This document shows positions 35,186-43,303 of a DNA stretch of 64,000 bases, in pieces. A model generated the notes under the pieces. The model made no database searches. It was not told the origin of the DNA and saw only the letters and a list, made by a program, of their open reading frames with translations. Position 1 is the first letter of the stretch; each line of letters begins with the position of its first letter. This DNA comes from CAZEQJ01 sp964514385 (GTDB taxonomy: Bacteria > Bacteroidota > Bacteroidia > Cytophagales > Cyclobacteriaceae): NCBI GenBank assembly GCA_964514385.1, contig CAZEQJ010000003.1, positions 1-64,000 on the forward strand, written 5' to 3'. Both the position numbers and the translations under genes were made by a program.

Positions 35186-38100
35186 ATGAGAGTATTGATA
35201 ATATTCACATTTCTATCATTTTGCCTGTCTGCACAGCAATTCAATCCCGGGAAGCTTAAACAAATCAGCAGAGAACAAAATGAAATTAGCCGACAACGAA
35301 AAGCCACTAATGACAGCCTTTCACAATTACTCAATATCCCCAAATATTTAGAGCAACCCAATAAAGATAATGACCTTGTACTGGGATATATCGAAAATGG
35401 AATTCCCTATTATTACTCCCTGCATAATGAGCAGGCCCGGTCAACGACTGGTGTAGAGTATTTTCAGACCGGCCCCGGGGAGGTGCTTGGACTTAATGGA
35501 CGTGGCGTCTCCATTGGGGTATGGGATGGCGGCACTGTACGTGACACTCATGTTGAATTTGAAAGAAGGTTATTAAATATTGTACCCGATGGCTTAAGTA
35601 ATCATGCCACGCATGTATCAGGTACCATAGGTGCCGGCGGTATTAATGAAATAGCAAGGGGGATGGCCCCTAAATCCACTCTTCGCGCTTTTTATGCATT
35701 TAATAATGATATTGGTCCTATGGCAGATGAGGCAGCTAACGGACTTATATTATCAAATCATTCATATGGTCTTATTACAGGGTGGCATTTGAATAACGGT
35801 GAATGGCAGTGGTTTGGAAGCACACCGGACGAAGAATTAAGGTTTGGCTGGTATGGTAATGACTCACGCGCTATTGATAACATTGCTTATAATGCACCCA
35901 ACTATCTTATAGTCTGGTCCGCAGGAAATGATCGCGATGATATTGGAGATGGGACACGCCCAGGTGATGGACCTTATGATTGTATTGGACCTGAAGGCAC
36001 AGCTAAAAACAATCTTGTTGTAGGCGCTATCACTGGTTTTTTCGAGTATGAAGGGCCGGAGAGCGCTGATATTAGTGGTTTTAGCAGCTGGGGACCTGTA
36101 GATGACGGCCGAATCAAGCCGGATATTGTTGGCGACGGGGTGAACCTTTTTTCTCCTGCCTCAAGCGGTGACGAAGCCTACACCACCTTAAGTGGTACTT
36201 CAATGTCTGCTCCAAATGTAACCGGTTCACTTGCCCTGCTGCAGCAATTGTACGATAGCCTGCACGGAGAATATATGACATCTGCAGCACTAAAGGCAAT
36301 GGCGATACATACCGCCCGTGAAGCTGGATCTCACCCCGGACCTGATTACACATTCGGATGGGGCATATTGAATATTGTGGACGGGGTAAAAGTTATCATG
36401 CATGAAAATGATAATGACACGCTCATCATAGATGCGGTATTATCAGAAGGGCAGATGGATGAATACACATTGCTATCAGACGGTTCATCTGAGATTACGG
36501 CTACAATCGTTTGGACAGACCCTCCTGCTAATATCGGGGAGCAGGGTACCGATGAATTGAAGTTGCTTAACGATCTCGATCTGAGAGCTGTAAGCAGTCA
36601 GGCCACATTCGAGCCTTGGATATTGGATCCTGTGCGGCCATCAGCTGCCGCAAAAAGAGGTGATAACTTTAGAGATAACGTAGAAAAGATCCAGATAAAT
36701 GAAGTTTCGCCGGGTGTATACCGGTTTACCGTTTCACATAAAAATACGCTTACTAATGGCAGCCAACGTTATGCATTGATTGTTACGGGATCATCGCGAG
36801 AAGAGTTGTCAACTACGAAATTCTGGATCGATGGTGAGAGTAGTTTTCAGGGCAACACCAATATTTCCTCCACCTCCGGAGGCGCTCCAACTAATGTTTT
36901 AAGCAGTGGAGAGTATAGTATTGTATTTGATCAAAATTCCGGCCTGGCATCTGATGACACCATTTCCCTGATGGAAGATTTAACTATAAAATCCCTAATC
37001 TGGGATACACCACAAGGTGGAGTATTTGACCTTAAAGGAAACAATCTTACGATAACGCAGGACCTTTTGGTAAATGCAGACGAATTCCTTTTCATCAATG
37101 GCTCACTCACTATAGCAGGTGAAGATACGCGTATCATAGGTATGAATGGTGAAAATGTTGATTTAACAATTGAGGTGACTAATGCGGTTGAGATAATGGG
37201 TTCCATTCAGGTACATACCATCAATTTCATGCAAGGCGATTTGCAGGTGAACAACGCTGAGTTTATGCTCAACACGCTTGAGATAGCTGAACCTGTAGCG
37301 GGTGAGGTGACAAACTCTATGATATGGGTACAAAATGTAAATATGGACCGGCCTGCAGCGGTATTCAGTAATAATACATGGGAAATATCTGACGGTACTG
37401 TAACAAATCTGCAGGTATCAGATAGTGTGATATTGGGTACAAATGTGATACTTGAAGGAAAAACTATCGTAACGCATACTGTTATCGATGGAAACATTAC
37501 AGCAAATGGAGAACTTCAAACAGACATATTTACAGGTAAAGGAGGGGCTGTTTATGCCTCGGACCATTCTCTTCTGATCCGTGATGAACTTTTTATTGAT
37601 AGCGATGGTAATGCTAATCTTACCCTATCGGGCATAAGCAGTCAACTGCCACTGGAGATTACTTTTAGAAAGCTGCTTTGTCTCGATAATCTCACGTTGG
37701 AAAATGTTAATGTGATAAGTGATTCAAAAGTGAATCTGATTGGTAACAGCAATGCCGCCAATAGCAATAATGTCCTACAGGAAGAATGTGAGAATATCGT
37801 ATTTGCCGATTTTGAATTGTCAGAATTCTGTGCCAATAGCGTTATCGATTTTAATAACATTTCCAAAGGGCCATATAATGAAACAGATATATACATCAGC
37901 GGGGCACTTACGTTATTCGAAGATTATATCATATTTGATGAGCCTGGTGACTATGACGTGGCACTGGCCATTTCAGGAGACTTTGATGCGGATACAGTTT
38001 ACAAACAAATTAATGTGACTGAGAATCAGCTCGAGAATATATCGATCGTGGAAATTGATGCCGGGCTGGTGGCTTCTATATTCACCGAAAGTTACATATG

Positions 38101-38512
38101 GCTTAAAGACGGCATGATTATTGAAGATTTTGACCAACGTATATTGCCTTTCCCGTTGGAGTCAGGCAATTACAGGGTTTCTTATTTTACCTCAGTACCT
38201 GATGTAAACGGTTGTCAGTCGAGGGTGAGTGAAGCTTTTAGGGTAGAGCGAATAACCTCCCTCGCAGATGATCAACTTGTAAAGGATATAAATATTTATC
38301 CTAATCCATTGCAAAACGAACTGTTTTTATCTGGTGGTGATGTTATTCAGTCAGTAACCCTTCTCACACTGGAGGGTAAACGTATAATGGATTTAAGAGA
38401 GGTGGATGCGAAACAATTTCGACTGGATATGTCGACTCTTGACAATGGAGTGTATATCTTGCGCATCGAAACAGAAACAAACTCGTATACACAAAAAATT
38501 ATTAAAGAATGA
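35186..38512 (+). CDS. Secreted subtilisin-like serine peptidase (S8) with T9SS sorting domain
   Basis: 1108 residues. Signal peptide ending FCLSAQ, then a short pro-region. The S8 catalytic triad is Asp114 (IGVWDGGTVRD), His143 (NHATHVSGTIGA) and Ser339 (GTSMSAPNVTGS). A P-domain-like and a long beta-solenoid region follow (about 540-870, repeats such as NLTITQDLLVNADEFLFINGS), then a PKD-like part (EPGDYDVALAISGDFDADTV). The last ~80 residues are a type A T9SS sorting domain (DINIYPNPLQNELFL ... GVYILRIET...QKIIKE). It is predicted to be exported through the T9SS and attached or released at the surface to degrade proteins. It sits just after the SusCD terminator and overlaps the next gene by 4 bases. 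Confidence 0.93.
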   Translation: MRVLIIFTFLSFCLSAQQFNPGKLKQISREQNEISRQRKATNDSLSQLLNIPKYLEQPNKDNDLVLGYIENGIPYYYSLHNEQARSTTGVEYFQTGPGEVLGLNGRGVSIGVWDGGTVRDTHVEFERRLLNIVPDGLSNHATHVSGTIGAGGINEIARGMAPKSTLRAFYAFNNDIGPMADEAANGLILSNHSYGLITGWHLNNGEWQWFGSTPDEELRFGWYGNDSRAIDNIAYNAPNYLIVWSAGNDRDDIGDGTRPGDGPYDCIGPEGTAKNNLVVGAITGFFEYEGPESADISGFSSWGPVDDGRIKPDIVGDGVNLFSPASSGDEAYTTLSGTSMSAPNVTGSLALLQQLYDSLHGEYMTSAALKAMAIHTAREAGSHPGPDYTFGWGILNIVDGVKVIMHENDNDTLIIDAVLSEGQMDEYTLLSDGSSEITATIVWTDPPANIGEQGTDELKLLNDLDLRAVSSQATFEPWILDPVRPSAAAKRGDNFRDNVEKIQINEVSPGVYRFTVSHKNTLTNGSQRYALIVTGSSREELSTTKFWIDGESSFQGNTNISSTSGGAPTNVLSSGEYSIVFDQNSGLASDDTISLMEDLTIKSLIWDTPQGGVFDLKGNNLTITQDLLVNADEFLFINGSLTIAGEDTRIIGMNGENVDLTIEVTNAVEIMGSIQVHTINFMQGDLQVNNAEFMLNTLEIAEPVAGEVTNSMIWVQNVNMDRPAAVFSNNTWEISDGTVTNLQVSDSVILGTNVILEGKTIVTHTVIDGNITANGELQTDIFTGKGGAVYASDHSLLIRDELFIDSDGNANLTLSGISSQLPLEITFRKLLCLDNLTLENVNVISDSKVNLIGNSNAANSNNVLQEECENIVFADFELSEFCANSVIDFNNISKGPYNETDIYISGALTLFEDYIIFDEPGDYDVALAISGDFDADTVYKQINVTENQLENISIVEIDAGLVASIFTESYIWLKDGMIIEDFDQRILPFPLESGNYRVSYFTSVPDVNGCQSRVSEAFRVERITSLADDQLVKDINIYPNPLQNELFLSGGDVIQSVTLLTLEGKRIMDLREVDAKQFRLDMSTLDNGVYILRIETETNSYTQKIIKE

Positions 38513-39204
38513 ACATTTTAAGATCATTAACCATTTGTTTAATATTTATTACCGGGATCAGCCATGCGCAATTCGCCAGTATGGTAGGAGATTTTATTGG
38601 CACACCATTGCGGACCCAGTCTTACGAATCTATATCGGGCAGTCCTTATCTGGATGAAGATTTCAATAAAGGTACTGTTTATACATTCTCCGGAGACACG
38701 TATGATGATATTTCCATGCGTTATAATGCTTATGAAGGACTATTGGAGGTGATCAATAAGGAAACTAAAATCCTGCTGGAGAAAGATTTCGCCAAAGGAT
38801 TCAGTTATGAATATGTTGACAATGAGGGTAGAGAAGTCACGGTAGAATTCACCAGTCGGCTGGGTATTGACGGTCTTGATGAAGAGACGTATTACCAGAT
38901 TTTGTACAACTCGGAAAACGTTAGTTTAGTTAGAGAGATAAGTGTAAAATTAGTAGAAGGAGGAACACCAAATACGTATACAGGTACCTCTGTTACCCAG
39001 AAGCAATTTACACGGTCTGTAAATACTTATGTCATAACAAATGGAAGGGCAGAGGAGATTAAATTAAGCAAAGGTGGTTTCAGGCGTGCTTTTCCTGAAC
39101 ATAAAAACCTTATCAAAACCCTGATCAAGGAAAACAAAACCGATTTTGACGATCTTGTTGACCTTGAAGAGTTTATGATTGAGTTTAATGACGCGATCTC
39201 TTAA
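38509..39204 (+). CDS. Small secreted protein of unknown function, coupled to the subtilisin
   Basis: 231 residues with a signal peptide (MNILRSLTICLIFITGISHAQ). It starts in an ATGA overlap with the stop of the subtilisin gene, so translation is coupled. The body is mostly beta-rich with a Lys/Glu-rich C-terminus (LIKTLIKENKTDFDDLVDLEEF). No family was recognised and no cysteine was seen in the mature part. Co-translation with a protease suggests an inhibitor, chaperone or partner, but this is inference. Its stop shares TTAA (39201-39204) with the convergent ABC transporter gene. Confidence 0.75.
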   Translation: MNILRSLTICLIFITGISHAQFASMVGDFIGTPLRTQSYESISGSPYLDEDFNKGTVYTFSGDTYDDISMRYNAYEGLLEVINKETKILLEKDFAKGFSYEYVDNEGREVTVEFTSRLGIDGLDEETYYQILYNSENVSLVREISVKLVEGGTPNTYTGTSVTQKQFTRSVNTYVITNGRAEEIKLSKGGFRRAFPEHKNLIKTLIKENKTDFDDLVDLEEFMIEFNDAIS

Positions 39205-42200
39205 TTGCCAAATACTTTTCTCAGCACATCATAATATAGTGCTATATACAGCACTATACTCATAAACCACATCATAAGGATATTAAATGTCGGGGTAGGG
39301 ATCACCTGCCCCGCAAATCCTTTTTCCGACACATAAAACTGTTCCCTGAAATCAAGCAAATGCGACGGTGAGGCATTCTGATATACCGGATATATCTTGC
39401 GAATGACCCTGTCCTCCTCTTTGATGATCCGTATGGGATCGTTTGTGTTCTTCACAAGCGTCTCAATCGCTTCATTCTGGTGTGTTTCCCTGAACTCCTC
39501 AAATGCTCTGGCACCACCATACTGATCCATCCATTGTGTAATATATTTATCCCGCTGATTATCTACCATTACGAACCTTCGGTTGTAAAAATCCTTTAAT
39601 TGTGCGATAAATGCTTTGGTTTTGGAGTAGATATCCGGATTGAAGGAAACCGGATTCAAAAACTCAAGCTCAGGGAAATATTCCTCACCAACTACATCTA
39701 CCTCCTTTTTGAGTTCTCGCTGGAGAAGCCTGAAGTTGGCTTCTACCTCCTGTTGTACCTCAGGGTCATCATTTTCCCTGTTATTCACGATGTAGTCGAG
39801 TTCAGTTTGCAGCTCATCAAGATAGTAGATCGACTTGTATTCCGAATTCGCTCTTATTTTATCATAAGCAAATACCTCCTTTTCATAATCATTGTACATA
39901 AACTGGCCTACCATCAGGGCTTCAAATGCCCACCTTGATGTCATAAGCTCACCTATTACCGGTACCTTGTCATTTGTCGTAATATGGGGGTTTAGTTTGT
40001 CAAATCGCACCACAACACCGCTTAGCAGCAGCTGAGGGATAAGCAAAATGGGTATTAATATGTAAATGGTCACTGCCGAGTTGAATGCTGACGATATATT
40101 TAATCCCAGGATGTTGGCAAAGCAGCTGGCGCTGAAAAGTACCATCCATTGGAGAAACCACACATCCTGAATCCCCAGTATCAGATTACCGACGATGACA
40201 TAAGTGAGGGTCTGAATAGCTGACAGGGTAAAAAGAATAAGTACTTTTGATCCCAGGTATGAGCTCCTGCTTAAATTCAGGAAAGATTCACGCTTCAGTA
40301 TTTTTCTGTCTTTCAGTATTTCTTCAGCAGATACCGTCAATCCCATAAACATCGCTACGATCACACTCATAAAAAAGAAGGCCGGGATATTTGGGTTTTT
40401 ACCAAAGATGTAGACCTCACCGTGATGAAAATAGCGGATGATGTAAGCCAGCAGGGCGGCAAGCAATGGAGCTTCCAGCAGATTGATCAGCAGGTATTGA
40501 CGGTTTGCGAATTTGGATAAAGTGTCGCGCACAGTAAATATCCAGGTTTGGGCCAGCCTCGATGGCAGATGGAGTGACTTTTCGGGGACAGCATTACTTT
40601 CCTTTGGCTTTACAACCTTATTGTATTTTATGAAATAGCTGTTCCATTTCTGAGGAGAAATTTTGCGCTCCTGTGTTACATGTCCGTATTCGTTGATTAC
40701 CCGCGTTTCGATGATGTTGAATATCTGCTCAGGGTTCACATTGCCGCAAACAATACATTCTCCTTCATCCTGGTTGATCATATTGACGATGGAGCGAAAA
40801 TAGGTGACACCTTCCAGTGGATTGCCGTAATAAATCTGATATCCTCCCACATCCAGTATCAGTAGTCGGTCAAACATTTTAAAGATGTCTGAGGAAGGCT
40901 GATGGATAACCACAAATATGAGCTTACCACGAAGGGAAAGCTCCTTTAACAGGTCCATGATATTCTCAGAATCACGTGATGATAAGCCTGAAGTGGGCTC
41001 ATCCACAAACAGAATGGAAGGTTCGCGCAGTAATTCCAGTCCAATATTCAGGCGCTTTCTCTGGCCACCACTTATCGTTTTTTGTAAGGGTGAACCTACC
41101 TTCAGGTGGCGTGCATCATACAGGCCGAGGTTCTTTAATGTTTTGATTACCAGCTCATCTATTTCATGGTGCGTAAGATTTTTAAAACACAGCTTGGCAG
41201 CATAAAAAAGGTTTTCATAAACGGTGAGATCTTCAAGCAGCAGATCATCCTGTGGCACAAACCCGATAACGCCCTCCAGTTTGGAAGATTCTTTATGCAG
41301 ATCAATACCATTGATCCTGACTGAGCCGCTGCTGGGTTTTTCGTTGCCATTCAGTACATTCAATAAAGTTGACTTTCCACTGCCGCTGGCACCCATAATA
41401 CCAACGAGGCTGCCTTGTGTTTCATACACCTTAATATCACGTAATCCCAGGTTGCCGTTTGGGAAAGTGAAGTTGATATTATCAGCGATAAAGCTTGTTT
41501 CAACGCTGGAACCAACTGCCAGAAAGGTAGACACTACATCGCTGTAATAGATAGGCTCAAGACGAGCTCCCCGGATGGCCGAGCCAGTCGGAAAAACGGC
41601 TGTTTTACGCTCGCGCAGCGCTGAACCGTTCAGCGTAAGGTCGAGCTGTCCGAAATAACGCACAAAGTAGGTTTCGACAGACTCCAAACGCAAAAAGACA
41701 AGGAAACCTCTGAATGAATTGCGTATAATATGATGCGTATTGTGTTGTCCGTTTTCCCCATTATCTACAATCAATGAGTTTTCATTGTAAAAATCGGTTA
41801 TACTCTGATGAAGCAGGAAGTTCTTGATCATTTCAATTTCTTCCCGGCTCACCTTGATATAGTCGCCAATCAGATAGAACAGACGTTCTTCCTCCTGTGA
41901 TATAAATCCATCTGCCAGTATCATTTCGACCACATCAAGAATCAGGATAATCTTCTGCTGATGGGTGAGGTTTTTATTTATATCAATGCTTAACCGGTTC
42001 AGCTCTTCCAGCTCCTGGTCGTTTCCAATTCCTGCGTACCGTTTACAGTATTGATCAAATCGCCCCAGGAATTCACTAACCTTCTGGTCGTTCAGGTTAT
42101 TATAAAGAAAGCTTTCAATGGTCTTGCGCTCATTTTGGTCAAGCTCATCCTCTTTTGCCAGCAAGGCAAACAACTGAACAATGGTATTTAATAATTCTTC

Positions 42201-42206
42201 ACTCAT
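39201..42206 (-). CDS. ABCG-like ABC transporter (ATPase-permease fusion) with a TerB-like N-terminus
   Basis: 1001 residues. The first ~140 are a helical TerB-like region (LFALLAKEDELDQNERKTIESF, ILILDVVEMILADGFISQEEER). Next comes an uncharacterised beta-rich section (about 145-225), then an ABC domain: Walker A GASGSGKST (272-280), Q-loop FVPQDDLLLEDLTVYENL, signature ISGGQRK (378-384) and Walker B ILFVDEPTSGL (398-408). This ATPase-first order with the ABC2-type permease (about 570-760 and 960-1000) behind it is the ABCG arrangement. A large hydrophilic insertion (about 770-960) precedes the last membrane helix. The substrate is unknown. It shares a stop with the small secreted protein; a lipoprotein gene lies upstream. 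Confidence 0.88.
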   Translation of the reverse strand: MSEELLNTIVQLFALLAKEDELDQNERKTIESFLYNNLNDQKVSEFLGRFDQYCKRYAGIGNDQELEELNRLSIDINKNLTHQQKIILILDVVEMILADGFISQEEERLFYLIGDYIKVSREEIEMIKNFLLHQSITDFYNENSLIVDNGENGQHNTHHIIRNSFRGFLVFLRLESVETYFVRYFGQLDLTLNGSALRERKTAVFPTGSAIRGARLEPIYYSDVVSTFLAVGSSVETSFIADNINFTFPNGNLGLRDIKVYETQGSLVGIMGASGSGKSTLLNVLNGNEKPSSGSVRINGIDLHKESSKLEGVIGFVPQDDLLLEDLTVYENLFYAAKLCFKNLTHHEIDELVIKTLKNLGLYDARHLKVGSPLQKTISGGQRKRLNIGLELLREPSILFVDEPTSGLSSRDSENIMDLLKELSLRGKLIFVVIHQPSSDIFKMFDRLLILDVGGYQIYYGNPLEGVTYFRSIVNMINQDEGECIVCGNVNPEQIFNIIETRVINEYGHVTQERKISPQKWNSYFIKYNKVVKPKESNAVPEKSLHLPSRLAQTWIFTVRDTLSKFANRQYLLINLLEAPLLAALLAYIIRYFHHGEVYIFGKNPNIPAFFFMSVIVAMFMGLTVSAEEILKDRKILKRESFLNLSRSSYLGSKVLILFTLSAIQTLTYVIVGNLILGIQDVWFLQWMVLFSASCFANILGLNISSAFNSAVTIYILIPILLIPQLLLSGVVVRFDKLNPHITTNDKVPVIGELMTSRWAFEALMVGQFMYNDYEKEVFAYDKIRANSEYKSIYYLDELQTELDYIVNNRENDDPEVQQEVEANFRLLQRELKKEVDVVGEEYFPELEFLNPVSFNPDIYSKTKAFIAQLKDFYNRRFVMVDNQRDKYITQWMDQYGGARAFEEFRETHQNEAIETLVKNTNDPIRIIKEEDRVIRKIYPVYQNASPSHLLDFREQFYVSEKGFAGQVIPTPTFNILMMWFMSIVLYIALYYDVLRKVFGN

Positions 42207-42221
42207 GGTATGTAAAAAAGG

Positions 42222-42253
42222 ATAAAAAAAGGATTGAGTACCTCAATCCTTTA
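42222..42253 (-). terminator. Terminator between the lipoprotein and ABC transporter genes (minus strand)
   Basis: Read on the minus strand: AAAGGATTGAG, a loop of about three bases, CTCAATCC, then TTTTTTT. The 8-base-pair core (42231-42238 with 42242-42249) is extended by A-T pairs. It lies between the lipoprotein stop (42283) and the transporter start (42206), so the two genes may be transcribed separately or the hairpin may lower expression of the transporter. Confidence 0.85.
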
Positions 42254-42282
42254 CTTTATGTTATGAAAATCAATTCATTGAC

Positions 42283-43161
42283 TTATTCAATCATTCTTTG
42301 TCTGATCTCTTCGAGATGTGAGGTGATGCTGGATAGCATATTTTCTCTGAGCACAAGTCCTCCTTCATTGTTATCCAGTTTCTCTTTCAGGTTCAGTGCT
42401 TCAAAGTCAGCAATCAGCCAGTTGAGATCGGCGTACAATTGACTGATATCTTCATCCTGCTCAAATGTGCTACATAGCTGAGCCAGCTTCTCCAATGGCT
42501 CCTGCTGCTCCACGATTACAGCCATAAGACGGGTCATGATCAGATCCTTCTGCTCCTGAGTAAGGATATCGGGATAGTTTTTGATGATCTGGGTGGAGAT
42601 ATACAGACCTTCAATAAAGGAGCCGGACACAATTTTTACGGAAAGTTCAAGCCTGTCCATTTCATCCAGAAACTCCTCAGATGAATTTATTGCCTCATTG
42701 ATGATCGCGGCCAGTGAGTCTTTGCTGCTCAGGTTTTGCTCAAATCGCTGAAGCATCTCGACAGTGTAGGTAGTATTCAGGCCCAGCTTATCGGCCAGCT
42801 TACTGGTTTCATTGATATACTGAAGAGCCTGCTGCGTTTTATCGTAAGCGATCAGATAGCCGATATCCGTGGATAGTACCCCGAGATTGATGGAAGATTT
42901 GTGGTTTGTAGCAACATACTGATCTACATTTTCCAGATCATTTAACAGGTCGGGCATGAAATCAGCTCCTGTTTGCTGAAGGAGAAAAGGCACATCAGCA
43001 GGAGAAGGAATGTCATAAACCAACTCTCCCAGTTTCTCTTCCACTTCTGTCTTGCTGGCTTCAAATTCGGTTGTATCTATCTCCTCTTTTGAGGAAGACT
43101 TAGGGCCGGAACAGGCTGCTATGACAGAAATTATGGTTATTGCTGTAATCAGATTTCTCAT
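42283..43161 (-). CDS. Lipoprotein of unknown function
   Basis: 292 residues. The signal peptide ends in the lipobox VIAAC with Cys17, followed by SGPKSSS. The mature protein is acidic and helix-rich, with repeated helical hairpins (FMPDLLNDLENVDQYVA, LAAIINEAINSSEEFLDEMD, YADLNWLIADFEALNLKEKL). This suggests an alpha-solenoid periplasmic or surface protein. No family was recognised. It lies upstream of the ABC transporter on the same strand with a terminator between, and is divergent from the prp operon. Confidence 0.8.
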   Translation of the reverse strand: MRNLITAITIISVIAACSGPKSSSKEEIDTTEFEASKTEVEEKLGELVYDIPSPADVPFLLQQTGADFMPDLLNDLENVDQYVATNHKSSINLGVLSTDIGYLIAYDKTQQALQYINETSKLADKLGLNTTYTVEMLQRFEQNLSSKDSLAAIINEAINSSEEFLDEMDRLELSVKIVSGSFIEGLYISTQIIKNYPDILTQEQKDLIMTRLMAVIVEQQEPLEKLAQLCSTFEQDEDISQLYADLNWLIADFEALNLKEKLDNNEGGLVLRENMLSSITSHLEEIRQRMIE

Positions 43162-43260
43162 AATTGATTTAAAAGGTTGAAGGTTTGCTCAATTTTAATA
43201 AAAAAAGCCGTAACGGGAAATTTAAAGTTAAGATTTTCATGGATAGACGGCTTTAGTTGA

Positions 43261-43286
43261 TAATTTTACGCCTAACAATTGTTAGG
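43261..43286 (+). promoter_or_regulatory. Candidate operator and promoter of the prp operon
   Basis: A perfect 16-base palindrome CCTAACAATTGTTAGG at 43271-43286 starts 3 bases after a -7-like box TAATTTTA (43261-43268) and ends 17 bases before the prpD GTG. It overlaps the expected transcription start, as a repressor site would. The regulator is unknown; propionate-linked repressors of the GntR or TetR families are possible, but this is a guess. Confidence 0.6.
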
Positions 43287-43303
43287 TTTTAAATCCATAG
43301 ATC

